Notes: generated from the sequence alone by a model not told the origin. Counted from the stretch's first letter, positions 45,617-55,082 are shown. The stretch is DNA of 64,000 bases from Candidatus Schekmanbacteria bacterium (GCA_016219965.1 JACRJM010000004.1:586464-650463), one strand, 5' to 3'. Numbers and translations: made by a program.

Positions 45617-48600
45617 ATGACAAAAAAATGGATTAAACTAAAACTTCTTCATAAAGCAATTCTGGCTGTTTTAGTCATTATTATCCCAATCATTGTTATT
45701 TACTTTATTACTTATTACACAAATAAAAAATATATAAAAAATCAAATACTTGATAATGTTTCTATGCTGGCTGAAGCTTACGAAACCCAAGTTTACCAAT
45801 TTATGCAACGAGTGAAAAGCAGAGTAGAACGTTTTTCAGATGATAATTCGATCATAGCGGAGTTTGATAAAATAAGTAACGGAAAACCAGCAGATTCAGC
45901 GATTCTAAATAAGTATCTTTCAAAGAATGATATTGATGCAGAGAGAACTATTAAGGCAATCGACTTTATTTCTCTGGATGGACGTATAGTGGCATCAAGC
46001 GACAGTGCGGATATAGGGAAGGATGTAACAGAAAAGAGTTTTTTTAACAAAATAAAAACAGGTAGTAATTCTGTATGCACTTATGAAAAATCTAATAGAT
46101 ATGAGCTTATTGCTGCTGTTCCTGTTATAAACAAGACTAATGGCAGGCAAGTTGGTGTAATTGCAAACCGCATAGATTTGAACGTACTTAATAGTCTGCT
46201 AAGTGGAGCACTGTCAAAAGATTTAGGTGCAATTACTTCTGAGAAAAGAATGAAATCTATGGAAGTGTATATCGTTAATAATGATAAATTGATGCTTACT
46301 GATTCCATATTCGTTAAGGATGCCATCCTGAAGCAACGGGTTGATACGATACCTGTGGAGCAGGCACTGAAATTCGGAAAAGAGTTCACCGGATTTTACA
46401 AAGATTACCGTGGGGTTGAAGTTGCAGGCTCTGCTATGCTGCTGCCATCAATGAAATGGGTACTCCTTGTTGAGATAGATGCGGAAGAAATATTAAAACC
46501 TGTGCTTGCGTTGCGACATGCTGCGATAGTATCAGGTTCTATTGTTTCCGGACTTGTTATAGCTCTTCTTTTCATCTTTTACAGATTTATGGTTGTCCCG
46601 TTGAAGAGAATTTCGATGGCTGCAGAAAGCTTAACCCAAGGAAATTATGATGTTACTATTCCAGTTAAAACAAGTGATGAGATAGGAGAGCTTTCCAGCT
46701 CTTTTAACAAGATGACAAGTGAAATCAATAAGCGGACAACCCTGCTCACAGAGAGTGAAGTCAGGCTTAATGCAATTATTGATAACACGACTGCTGCTAT
46801 TTATATGAAAGATATAAATGGGAAATACCTTCTTGCAAACCGCAAAATAGAAAAATTATATAAACATTCAAAAGAGGAGATAATAGGTAAAAGTGACTAT
46901 GATTTTTTCCCTGAGAATATAGCTGTAAAGCTCATAGAAAATGACCGTCGTGTATTAGAGGTTAATAGCCCGATAGAATTTGAAGAAACTATACAGGAGG
47001 ATGACGGACTTCACAATTATATATCAATTAAAGTCCCTGTCTGCAGCACTTCAGGAACGCCATACGGTGTATGCGGCATATCAACAGATATTACGAACCT
47101 TAAGAAAACTGAAGAAAGCCTGAAGGAAGCTCAGCGTATTAGCAAGATCGGAAACTGGGAATGGAACAGCGAAACCGATATAATTGCCTGCTCTGAAGAA
47201 GTATATTCAATTTTTAATTTATCTCCCCATGAAGCTGAATTCACTTATGATCTTTTCACAAGATACATGCATCCTGATGATGTTGAGCATGTTCATGACA
47301 CTATTGGTGATAGTCTAACAAAAACGAACACTTATTCTATAGATTACAGAATAGTTCTACCGGATGGTACTTTAAAATATATCAACAGACAGGCTGAAGC
47401 GACCTTTGACAGAGACAGGAATCCGATCAGGATAGCGGGAACTATTCAGGATATTACTGAACGAAAGCGTGCAGAACAAATTCAGATTGAACTTCAGAAA
47501 AAATACGAAGACCTCATTAACAATCTCCCCGTCGGGATCTGCCGTATTTTGGACGGATACTTTTCAGAAGCGAATCCTTTTCTCGTTAAGATGCTTGAGG
47601 CAGGTTCAAAAGAGGAACTTCTAAAACACAGAAAAGGAGATTTTATACTTGTTAATAAAGAACAGCAGAAATCAATGGATAGTAATTTCAAGAAAAATGG
47701 CTTAATCAACTGTGAAGAAGTGGAGCTTATGACACTGAAAGGAAAAAAATTCTGGGCTTCATTCTCGGCTATTGCAAGGAAAAACATTGAAGGTGGTACC
47801 TATGTTGACTGTATTATACAAAATATATCTGAGCGTAAACAACTTGAGGATCAACTTCGTCATTCTCAGAAAATGGAAGCAATAGGAAGGCTTTCAGGGG
47901 GTATTGCCCATGATTTTAATAATGTTCTTACTGCGATTATAGGATATGCAGATCTTCTATCCAGAAAAAGAAGAGAAGATGAACTTACAAAAAGTTACAC
48001 TGAGTTGATACTTAATCTATGCCAGAAGGCAGCAAGTCTCATTAACGGTCTTCTCGCCTTCAGCAGGAAACAGATAATATCTCTGGAAACAGTTAGCCTG
48101 AATGAAATAGTAAAAAGTAATGAAAAATTTCTGAGAAGAATAATTGGTGAGGATGTTGAATTGGTATTTGAGAGCAATAAAAACGATTTATTTATTGATG
48201 CTGATAGAAATCAGATATGGCAGATATTAATGAATTTTAGCACCAATTCCCGTGATGCAATGCCGGAAGGGGGGAGTATAACAATAAAAACAGGATATAC
48301 AGAATTAGATGGAAGTTTTATGAGAAGTCGCGGAAACGGGAAACCGGGTGAGTATGCATTTTTGTGCTTTGCAGACACAGGAGCAGGAATTGATGAAGAG
48401 AATCAGCAAAACATATTTGATCCTTTCTTTACAACAAAAGAAGTAGGAAAGGGTACCGGGCTGGGACTTTCTATAGTCTATGGAATTGTAAAACAGCATA
48501 ATGGCTTTATAGAAGTTAACAGTTTACCAGGCAGAGGAACGACATTTACAATATATTTCCCTTTATCAAATCACATAAACGGTAATGGAGTCATCAAGCC

Positions 48601-48994
48601 AGCAGAAGAACCATTAAAAAAAGGGACAGAAACAATACTCCTGGCAGAAGATGATGAAGAAGTAAGAAATATGACTAAGACAGTTTTGGAGGAAGCAGGC
48701 TATAGAGTTATTCCGGCAGTTAACGGAGAGGATGCAGTTGAAAAGTTCAGAAACAATAAGGAACAGATACAATTTGTAATTCTAGACGTAATAATGCCTA
48801 AGAAGAACGGGAAGGAAGCACTTGATGAAATCAGGAAAATAACGCCAAAAGTCAAAGTTCTTTTTCTTAGCGGCTACACAAGCGATATTCTGGAAAGAAA
48901 AGGAATTGATGAAGAAAAGTTAAATTTTATTTCAAAGCCATTGAAGCCATTTTTATTATACGAAAGAGTCAGAGAATTGATAGATAGCCCTTAA
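45617..48994 (+). CDS. Hybrid sensor histidine kinase with Cache, HAMP, PAS and receiver domains
   Basis: Membrane-bound sensor of 1125 residues. In order: helix (about 12-33); Cache-like periplasmic domain (35-295) with FISLDGRIVASS and DIGKDVTEKSFF; second helix (about 305-328); HAMP; three PAS domains (about 380-760); a HisKA box with H765 in IAHDFNNVL; HATPase; and a C-terminal receiver with D1057 in ILDVIMP. The Cache domain suggests a small-molecule ligand. No output regulator is adjacent. It precedes hgcA by 181 bases but with a terminator-like repeat between, so a link to hgcAB is unproven. Confidence 0.93.
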   Translation: MTKKWIKLKLLHKAILAVLVIIIPIIVIYFITYYTNKKYIKNQILDNVSMLAEAYETQVYQFMQRVKSRVERFSDDNSIIAEFDKISNGKPADSAILNKYLSKNDIDAERTIKAIDFISLDGRIVASSDSADIGKDVTEKSFFNKIKTGSNSVCTYEKSNRYELIAAVPVINKTNGRQVGVIANRIDLNVLNSLLSGALSKDLGAITSEKRMKSMEVYIVNNDKLMLTDSIFVKDAILKQRVDTIPVEQALKFGKEFTGFYKDYRGVEVAGSAMLLPSMKWVLLVEIDAEEILKPVLALRHAAIVSGSIVSGLVIALLFIFYRFMVVPLKRISMAAESLTQGNYDVTIPVKTSDEIGELSSSFNKMTSEINKRTTLLTESEVRLNAIIDNTTAAIYMKDINGKYLLANRKIEKLYKHSKEEIIGKSDYDFFPENIAVKLIENDRRVLEVNSPIEFEETIQEDDGLHNYISIKVPVCSTSGTPYGVCGISTDITNLKKTEESLKEAQRISKIGNWEWNSETDIIACSEEVYSIFNLSPHEAEFTYDLFTRYMHPDDVEHVHDTIGDSLTKTNTYSIDYRIVLPDGTLKYINRQAEATFDRDRNPIRIAGTIQDITERKRAEQIQIELQKKYEDLINNLPVGICRILDGYFSEANPFLVKMLEAGSKEELLKHRKGDFILVNKEQQKSMDSNFKKNGLINCEEVELMTLKGKKFWASFSAIARKNIEGGTYVDCIIQNISERKQLEDQLRHSQKMEAIGRLSGGIAHDFNNVLTAIIGYADLLSRKRREDELTKSYTELILNLCQKAASLINGLLAFSRKQIISLETVSLNEIVKSNEKFLRRIIGEDVELVFESNKNDLFIDADRNQIWQILMNFSTNSRDAMPEGGSITIKTGYTELDGSFMRSRGNGKPGEYAFLCFADTGAGIDEENQQNIFDPFFTTKEVGKGTGLGLSIVYGIVKQHNGFIEVNSLPGRGTTFTIYFPLSNHINGNGVIKPAEEPLKKGTETILLAEDDEEVRNMTKTVLEEAGYRVIPAVNGEDAVEKFRNNKEQIQFVILDVIMPKKNGKEALDEIRKITPKVKVLFLSGYTSDILERKGIDEEKLNFISKPLKPFLLYERVRELIDSP

Positions 48995-49054
48995 CAATTA
49001 TCTGCTATATTTTTTCAGCTTTTCTCCAGAATCTCTTTCCATCCATGTTCCCTA

Positions 49055-49081
49055 GAGCGAGATTGCTTTGCTCGCAAAGAC
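49055..49081. repeat. Dispersed repeat R3 variant between sensor kinase and hgcA
   Basis: Contains AGATTGCTTTGCTCGC, an inverted and shortened relative of the repeat behind prfA. The arms GCGAG/CTCGC followed by ATTTTTT could act as a weak terminator of the sensor kinase transcript. Confidence 0.55.
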
Positions 49082-49175
49082 CATTTTTTCAGCAATCTCA
49101 ATTTACATTTTAAAAACAGAAATAAAAAGTAAAGGCAATGGATTATTGTAATAGAATGATGTATATAACAAAATC

Positions 49176-50261
49176 ATGAATACAGCGCTAACAGATAAGA
49201 TAAAAAGACTGCCGGACTGTACTTGCGGGAATCTCCAATCACCAGCCGGTAATATACCGAGAGTCACTACAAAACTCTCTTATAAGGATTATCTTGGAGA
49301 AATCTCGTGCAGGTTCAATTCATTCAGGATGAATTATAAAATTGAACCGGGAATTTACGCCGTCGGCTCTCCTGATGCAGAATCAGATGTGTTTGTAAGC
49401 GCCAATTATAAATTGAGCTTCAACAAACTCCGCAGTGCACTTAATGGCATGAATGGATGGATCCTTGTCATAGACACAAAAGGTATCAATGTCTGGTGCG
49501 CGGCAGGGGAGGGGACATTCGGAACCGAAGAACTGATAAAGAGGATAACAGAGCATAAGCTTGATAAAGTAGTATCGCATAGAAGAATAATTGTTCCTCA
49601 GCTTGGAGCGCCGGGCATAAGTGCGCATGTCATCAAGGAGAAGACCGGATTTAATGTTTATTACGGCCCTGTGCGTGCAACTGATATTATCTCTTATGTT
49701 GAAGCAGGTTACAAAGCTACAAGAGAAATGCGGACAGTGAGATTTGGATTCACTGACAGATTGGTTCTTACTCCTATGGAGCTGAGCCTCGTCTTTCAAA
49801 AATATCTTATATATGTTGCGGCAATAGTTGTTTTGTTCGGAGTAGGAAGAGCAGGCTTTTCTATAACGAATGCTATGACCTTCGGCATGCCCTTTATTAT
49901 GCTTGGCCTGATTTCAGTTTTATCGGGAGGCTTTGTAACGCCGCTTCTTCTTCCATTAATCCCTTCAAGGTCATTTGCAGTCAAAGGATGGATATTAGGA
50001 ATTATAATGACTGCTATTTATGTGAAATCTGAATTCTTTGTTCCGGCCAATATGGGAATAGCTGCTGACATGCTTGCATACATTTTTTATCCGGCAGCAA
50101 GTTCCTACATATTTTTACAGTTTACAGGCGCAACTACATTTACAAACATCTCAGGAGTAAAAAAGGAAATTAAATATGCAATGCCTGTATATATTTCTGT
50201 GGCAGTAGTATCCATAATCCTGCTCGCCGCGGTTAAACTCGAACAGATGGAGATTTTATGA
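49176..50261 (+). CDS. hgcA: Mercury-methylation corrinoid protein HgcA
   Basis: HgcA carries a methyl-corrinoid and transfers the methyl group to inorganic Hg(II), forming methylmercury. The 361 residues contain a soluble corrinoid domain (about 35-190) and five C-terminal membrane helices (about 205-355). That combination separates HgcA from the soluble corrinoid iron-sulfur proteins of the Wood-Ljungdahl pathway. The cap-helix motif reads NVWCAAGE with C108 as the cobalt ligand. The family consensus has lysine in the last position; here codon 112 is GAG. No Shine-Dalgarno is visible, and TATAAC lies 7 bases before the ATG, so the mRNA may be leaderless. hgcB overlaps by 4 bases. Confidence 0.92.
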   Translation: MNTALTDKIKRLPDCTCGNLQSPAGNIPRVTTKLSYKDYLGEISCRFNSFRMNYKIEPGIYAVGSPDAESDVFVSANYKLSFNKLRSALNGMNGWILVIDTKGINVWCAAGEGTFGTEELIKRITEHKLDKVVSHRRIIVPQLGAPGISAHVIKEKTGFNVYYGPVRATDIISYVEAGYKATREMRTVRFGFTDRLVLTPMELSLVFQKYLIYVAAIVVLFGVGRAGFSITNAMTFGMPFIMLGLISVLSGGFVTPLLLPLIPSRSFAVKGWILGIIMTAIYVKSEFFVPANMGIAADMLAYIFYPAASSYIFLQFTGATTFTNISGVKKEIKYAMPVYISVAVVSIILLAAVKLEQMEIL

Positions 50262-50557
50262 AATATATCTCAAATGTATCAACGCTTAAGTATTCTCCTG
50301 AATTGTGCAAAGGGTGCGGCATTTGTGCGGAGGTATGTCCTCACGGGGTTTTTATGATAAATGGAAATAAAAAAGCCTCTATCACTGACATTGATTTATG
50401 TATGGAGTGCGGCGCCTGCGAAATGAACTGTGCCTTTGGGGCAATTTCTGTAAAAGCCGGTGTTGGCTGTGCGGCTGCAATCATAAACGGCATGATAAGC
50501 GGAGGGGAGCCTTCCTGCGGATGTGGATGCAGTTGCGGGGAAAAGGCTGAGAACTAA
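50258..50557 (+). CDS. hgcB: Mercury-methylation ferredoxin HgcB
   Basis: The 99-residue ferredoxin has two CxxCxxCxxxC cluster motifs: CKGCGICAEVCP and CMECGACEMNC, the latter with the HgcB-typical ECGAC. Next is the conserved single cysteine in AGVGCAAAI. HgcB reduces the HgcA corrinoid and is thought to shuttle Hg(II) through C-terminal cysteines. Here the usual vicinal CC end is replaced by a cysteine-rich CGCGCSCG followed by a short charged tail. Its ATG overlaps the hgcA stop, so both are made together. Confidence 0.92.
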   Translation: MKYISNVSTLKYSPELCKGCGICAEVCPHGVFMINGNKKASITDIDLCMECGACEMNCAFGAISVKAGVGCAAAIINGMISGGEPSCGCGCSCGEKAEN

Positions 50558-50559
50558 AA

Positions 50560-51732
50560 TCATTTGACCTTTTTTGTGTCCCTGCTTCCTTCATACAATT
50601 CATATTCAAGAAGTCTGCACTCAATCGTGCTGTTAAAAAACGGGATTCGTCTTTTTGCCCTTAATCCAATTTTTTTCGCAAGTTCCATGTTTCCCGTAAA
50701 AATATATCCCATGTATCCTTTACATTTCTGTTTGAGAAAATCCCCCATCCCCTCATAAACTGCCTCAAGCTTATTGATGTCACCGAGACGCTCTCCATAT
50801 TCAGGGTTGAAGATGACCATTCCTCGACTATCTTTAGATACTTCAGGCAGATGAGTGTCAGCGTAATCGCAGACATCAAAATCTATGAGATGGGCTACTC
50901 CCGCAGTTTCAGCATTATTTTTTGCTGCATTGACGGCTTGCCTGTCTTTATCAGTTGCGATTATCTTTCCTTTGAGGGTTTTTAACGAGCCGGCTTTTCC
51001 TTTTTTGCGAAGCTCATTCCAGAGTTTTTCATTGAAGCCTTTAATGTGCATGAACCCGTAATTGTTCCGTAAAAGTCCCGGCGCCCTGTTAAGCGCAATC
51101 AGAGCCGCCTCGATTGCAAGTGTTCCGCTGCCGCACATTGGATTTACAAAATTCCCGTCTCCCTTCCAACCGGCTGCCATAAGAACGGCTGATGCAAGGG
51201 TTTCCTGCATCGGAGCTTTTAATGGGATTTTTCTGTATCCCCGTTTTGAAAGAGATTCGCCCGAGGTATCGAGATAAACAGCACACTCATTTTCCTTCCA
51301 GTATAAATGGATGACAGCCCGGTCTCTCAGAGGACCTGAATCCGGACGCTGTCCTGATTTCCTGTTAATGCGGTCAACGATGGCGTCTTTGCATTTAAGA
51401 TTCGCAAACCTTGAGTCTTTGATATAGGGGTTATCAACTGAAGATGTGATGCTTATATAACCGTCCTCGAAAATATATTTTTCCCAATCGAGCTTGAATA
51501 ATTTTCTGTAAAGCTCATCCGGGTCCTCGGCTGTGAATTCCGATATGAGGAAAAGTACGCGATGGGCTGTCCTCAAATGGAAATTGAACGTCATTGTGTC
51601 GTCCATTGTTCCTTCTGTCTCAACATGAGCTATGGCTGTGTTGATTACAGGAAAGCCAAGAACGGCGAGCTCCGATTTCAGGAAGGTCTCAATGTTCCTT
51701 GCGCATGTGATTATGATTTTGTTTTTTTGCAT
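50560..51732 (-). CDS. THUMP-domain class I RNA methyltransferase (RlmL/YpsC-like)
   Basis: Cytosolic SAM-dependent enzyme of 390 residues, acting on rRNA by homology. The N-terminal THUMP RNA-binding region (about 1-155) precedes a Rossmann methyltransferase domain with FVNPMCGSGTLAIEA. The catalytic NPPY-type motif is FNPEYGERLGD. This is the short form, like Bacillus YpsC and the first domain of RlmL, which methylates guanine in 23S rRNA; the exact target base is unknown. It converges on hgcB with 2 bases between the stops. No Shine-Dalgarno stands out. Confidence 0.9.
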   Translation of the reverse strand: MQKNKIIITCARNIETFLKSELAVLGFPVINTAIAHVETEGTMDDTMTFNFHLRTAHRVLFLISEFTAEDPDELYRKLFKLDWEKYIFEDGYISITSSVDNPYIKDSRFANLKCKDAIVDRINRKSGQRPDSGPLRDRAVIHLYWKENECAVYLDTSGESLSKRGYRKIPLKAPMQETLASAVLMAAGWKGDGNFVNPMCGSGTLAIEAALIALNRAPGLLRNNYGFMHIKGFNEKLWNELRKKGKAGSLKTLKGKIIATDKDRQAVNAAKNNAETAGVAHLIDFDVCDYADTHLPEVSKDSRGMVIFNPEYGERLGDINKLEAVYEGMGDFLKQKCKGYMGYIFTGNMELAKKIGLRAKRRIPFFNSTIECRLLEYELYEGSRDTKKVK

Positions 51733-51801
51733 ATATGGACAAAAGGCTCATAGTTATATAAGATTTAAAAATTATAAGAACATAAGAGGCGGAAAATTAC
51801 A

Positions 51802-53358
51802 ATGGTGATAGAAGGAAAACATATTGTTGCACTGATTTTAGTGGTGATAGTGCTGGCATTCTCTTTTCAGGGGACCAGAGGAATATGGTCCCCTGACGAG
51901 GGGTTCTATATCCCAATTGCAAAAACAATGCTTAGCTCCGGGGATTTCCTTATCCCAAAATTAAATGACGAGACATGGCTTGAAAAGCCGCCTCTTCTTT
52001 ACTGGGGCATTGCAGCGGGAATGTTCGCATTAGGTGAAAATGAATTGGGAGCAAGGGCATTCACAGCACTTTGCTTTGTGCTTACTACGGTGATTGTTTT
52101 CCTGCTTGGAAAATCTATGTGGGGGAAGAGGGAAGGGACTATAGCGGGCGTAATATATTGTACAACCATAATTCCCTTTGCTGCTTCAAACATCGTGACT
52201 CCTGACACACCGCTTGTTCTCTGGACAACTCTTGCCTTTTTCTTTTTCTGGCAAAGCGTAAAGCCGGGTGCCTCGAAGATATCTATGTGGAAACTCCTTA
52301 TGTGCGCGTCTTTTGGTCTGGGTTTTATCAGCAAGGGGCCTGCAGCCATAATACCTGCCGCCGGTATGTTCGCCTTTCTTCTCTTCCGGGGGAAGTTGCG
52401 CGAATATTTTATAACCACCTGGGCCTTGGCAGGTTTTGCAATCTTCAGCGTCCTCGGTCTTTCGTGGTATTTCATGGTAGGCAAGGAAGAGGCCGGTGCA
52501 ATCGCTTATTTCTTTGACAATCAGGTTGTAGGGAGAACTATTTCAGAAAAATATAACAGGAACCCGGGCGTCAGAGGTGCCTTTATTTATCTTCCGGTTC
52601 TTCTCTTTGGTACTCTTCCCTGGTCGTTTATATGGTATTCAGACGCTCTGCGCCGGAGGTGTTTTATAAATCCAAAATCATGGTGGCTGGACTTCAGGAA
52701 AAATCCGGTGAACCTTTTTATCATGTCATGGTTTGTTGTACCATTCATTATACTCCTCGCAGCAAACTCAAGGCTTCCGCTTTACTTGCTCCCATTGTTC
52801 CCTGCTATTTCTCTGGCAACTGCAAGGAAACTAAGCCTTGTTACTTTAGAGACTCAAAAGGAAAGAAGTCCCGGATTATTCCCGAAGCATGTTGTTCTTG
52901 TTGGAACATGGGTAATCCTTTTGATTGGGTTTAAGTTGGCAGCGGCTTATTATCCATCAGAGAGGGACATGAGGTCTTTCTGGCGTGATATTGCAGTATC
53001 ATTACCGGGTTCTAATAATTATGAGTTTATTGTTCTCGATGAATACTATGAAGGGCTGAGCTTCTATGGACTGGAAAATCTTGAAATGGTCACAAAGAAA
53101 AAGAAGCCTTATCCATGTTTTGTAATGCCTGAAAATCTTAAGAGCGAGATTAAAGAAATCGCTCTTTCAAATCGCCAGCATGTGATAATATGCGAGGGTG
53201 TAAAGTCTGTTGCCTATGTTTGCAATGAGCTTCGTCTTGCAGGCGTAGGGTTTAAACAATCAAAACTCTCATTTGACCGCTGGGTCATAATATGCAAGCC
53301 GGAAGCATTGCCAATAGAAACCAGAAATCTCTTCCCGGCAGATCACAAAGCCACCTGA
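51802..53358 (+). CDS. ArnT/PMT-like membrane glycosyltransferase (GT39 family)
   Basis: Membrane protein of 518 residues with about eleven helices. The extracytoplasmic loop after helix 1 holds the catalytic acidic motif WSPDEGFYIP, and the family motif EKPPLLYW lies near residue 62. The C-terminal 110 residues form a soluble domain. Such enzymes use polyprenyl-phosphate sugars to glycosylate lipid A (ArnT, aminoarabinose) or proteins (PMT). The acceptor here is unknown. A GAGGCGG site precedes the ATG. Confidence 0.85.
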   Translation: MVIEGKHIVALILVVIVLAFSFQGTRGIWSPDEGFYIPIAKTMLSSGDFLIPKLNDETWLEKPPLLYWGIAAGMFALGENELGARAFTALCFVLTTVIVFLLGKSMWGKREGTIAGVIYCTTIIPFAASNIVTPDTPLVLWTTLAFFFFWQSVKPGASKISMWKLLMCASFGLGFISKGPAAIIPAAGMFAFLLFRGKLREYFITTWALAGFAIFSVLGLSWYFMVGKEEAGAIAYFFDNQVVGRTISEKYNRNPGVRGAFIYLPVLLFGTLPWSFIWYSDALRRRCFINPKSWWLDFRKNPVNLFIMSWFVVPFIILLAANSRLPLYLLPLFPAISLATARKLSLVTLETQKERSPGLFPKHVVLVGTWVILLIGFKLAAAYYPSERDMRSFWRDIAVSLPGSNNYEFIVLDEYYEGLSFYGLENLEMVTKKKKPYPCFVMPENLKSEIKEIALSNRQHVIICEGVKSVAYVCNELRLAGVGFKQSKLSFDRWVIICKPEALPIETRNLFPADHKAT

Positions 53359-53377
53359 AATATAAACATCAACAGAC

Positions 53378-54670
53378 GTGAAAAAAAATACTGCACTTCT
53401 TTTTTATTACAATAAAGAAAACAGATATGGAATAAACGCCCTTGCAGGTAGCATTGAGTGCTGTGAAGACTTGCTGCAGGATATAGATATTGTATTCCCC
53501 TATGATGAAGATGTGCTTTATAAAACAACAGAGAAACTTGTTAAATCCCATGAAAAAATCATTCTATGTTTTTCTTTTTTCACAACCCAGCTCTGGGATA
53601 TTAAGAGAATGCTTAATAAGCTCAGAAAAGATCATGGAAAGCATATTCACTGTATTGCAGGGGGACCGCATCCCACTGGAGCTCCAGCCGGAACACTTGC
53701 AATGGGGTTTGACGTCGTAGCGCTGGGGGAAGGTGAGGGGACTCTCCGGGACATTGTTAGCGCAATTAAAAATGATGGGAACTTAAGTGATGTAAAAGGG
53801 ATCGCATATATAGATGATAAAAAAAATGTCTGTTACAATGCCCACCGTCCGCCGCTCGAGCTCGACAGCTTCACCCCCTTTTCAGTGAAATACAATAAGA
53901 TCGGACCAATCGAAATCACAAGAGGATGCAGGTTTTCCTGCTCATACTGTCAGACGCCGAATATTTTCCCCGGCAAACCGCGTCACCGGAGTGTTGAAAC
54001 AATTTTTGAGTATGTTGAGATTATGAAAAAATTGAAGAGGAAAACATTCAGGTTCATCTCGCCCGATGCTCTTTCATACGGCTCTCCCGACGGACGGAAG
54101 GTCAATTTGGCGAAGATTTATGAGCTTCTCTCAGGTGTGAGAAAAATATCAGGCAAATCAGGGCGCATAATCTTTGGCTTTTTTCCATCAGAGATAAGAC
54201 CAGAGCATGTGACAACTGAAAGCATGGAACTGATAACGCGATTTACTCACAACAACAGGTTTGCTATAGGCGCGCAGTCAGGAAGTGAAAGAATGCTGGA
54301 GCGATGCAGGCGCGGACATACTGTTGATGACATCTATAATGCAGCGAGAATAATAAAAGGAGCGGGAAAGATGGTGATAGTTGATTTCATCTTTGGAATG
54401 CCCGGAGAAACAGCGCATGACATACAAGATACCATAAAAGTCATGCGCGACCTTGTAGATATGGATGCAACCATCCATGCCCACACATTCACACCTCTCC
54501 CCGCAACCCCGTTTGCCAACGAACCAGCAGGGAAGGTGAGCCCTGAAGTCATCGCCGCAGTAAACAGCTTCATGCCATCAGGCAGAGCTTTCGGCGACTG
54601 GCAGGCACAGGAGCAAATGGCAGGCAAGATTGCAGAATATCTCCAAAATACTCAGATAAAGCAGAGCTAA
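53378..54670 (+). CDS. B12-binding/radical SAM protein (TIGR04013-like)
   Basis: The 430-residue cytosolic protein starts at GTG. Its N-terminal part resembles a cobalamin-binding domain (GGPHPTGAP, ALGEGEGT). The radical SAM domain has the cluster motif CRFSCSYC near residues 185-192 and a GGE-like region later. The family (related to MJ_1487) has no established substrate; B12-dependent radical SAM enzymes often methylate unactivated carbon or phosphorus. It lies 19 bases behind the glycosyltransferase, possibly the same transcript. With hgcA it is the second corrinoid-linked gene within 5 kb. Confidence 0.88.
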   Translation: MKKNTALLFYYNKENRYGINALAGSIECCEDLLQDIDIVFPYDEDVLYKTTEKLVKSHEKIILCFSFFTTQLWDIKRMLNKLRKDHGKHIHCIAGGPHPTGAPAGTLAMGFDVVALGEGEGTLRDIVSAIKNDGNLSDVKGIAYIDDKKNVCYNAHRPPLELDSFTPFSVKYNKIGPIEITRGCRFSCSYCQTPNIFPGKPRHRSVETIFEYVEIMKKLKRKTFRFISPDALSYGSPDGRKVNLAKIYELLSGVRKISGKSGRIIFGFFPSEIRPEHVTTESMELITRFTHNNRFAIGAQSGSERMLERCRRGHTVDDIYNAARIIKGAGKMVIVDFIFGMPGETAHDIQDTIKVMRDLVDMDATIHAHTFTPLPATPFANEPAGKVSPEVIAAVNSFMPSGRAFGDWQAQEQMAGKIAEYLQNTQIKQS

Positions 54671-54815
54671 GTAAAAAAATATATTGCATTTTATTCTATT
54701 TTTTGTCTTTGATTCCAAACAAGCAACATTTCTTATATTTTATGACGCTAATTAAAAATATTGCGGAAATATTGTTTTTCTTATCATGTAGATTGCTTAA
54801 CAGTATATTAGGCGC

Positions 54816-55082
54816 ATGAAAAAGACAGGATATAAAGAAACATTCATATTTATTATTGGCACAACTCCACAGATAATAACTGAAACAATTTATTATCTAG
54901 GCGTTGTAAACAACCCACATATCACACCTGATGAAATATTCATAATTACGACTGAAACAGGCAGAAATATTGTAAAGTCCTCATTGCTTGCCAAAGGAAT
55001 ATTAAAAAAGTTAGAAGACGAATACAGTTTGCCTGAAACGCCATTAAGCGAATCTTCTTTTCTGATTCCGACCTGTTTATAG
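54816..55082 (+). pseudogene. Truncated CRISPR-associated ring nuclease (NE0113 family)
   Basis: The first 80 or so residues match the start of NE0113/Csx-type ring nucleases, which degrade cyclic oligoadenylate made by type III CRISPR systems. The family pattern is visible as IIGTTPQIITETIYYLG, DEIFIITTETGR and then LPETPLSESSFLIP. After that point the homology ends and a stop follows; the normal length is roughly 200-400 residues. No cas genes or CRISPR array occur in the window. The downstream DNA is a dispersed composite repeat, suggesting that repeat-associated recombination removed the rest. Confidence 0.7.

Noticed and set aside
49176-50261. Reading hgcA as a Wood-Ljungdahl corrinoid iron-sulfur protein
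   Set aside because: Those proteins are soluble, lack the five C-terminal helices and are not followed by an overlapping ECGAC ferredoxin.
54816-55082. An active CRISPR-Cas locus
   Set aside because: Only a truncated ring nuclease is present; no array of direct repeats with spacers and no Cas10, Cas6, Csm or Cmr gene was found.
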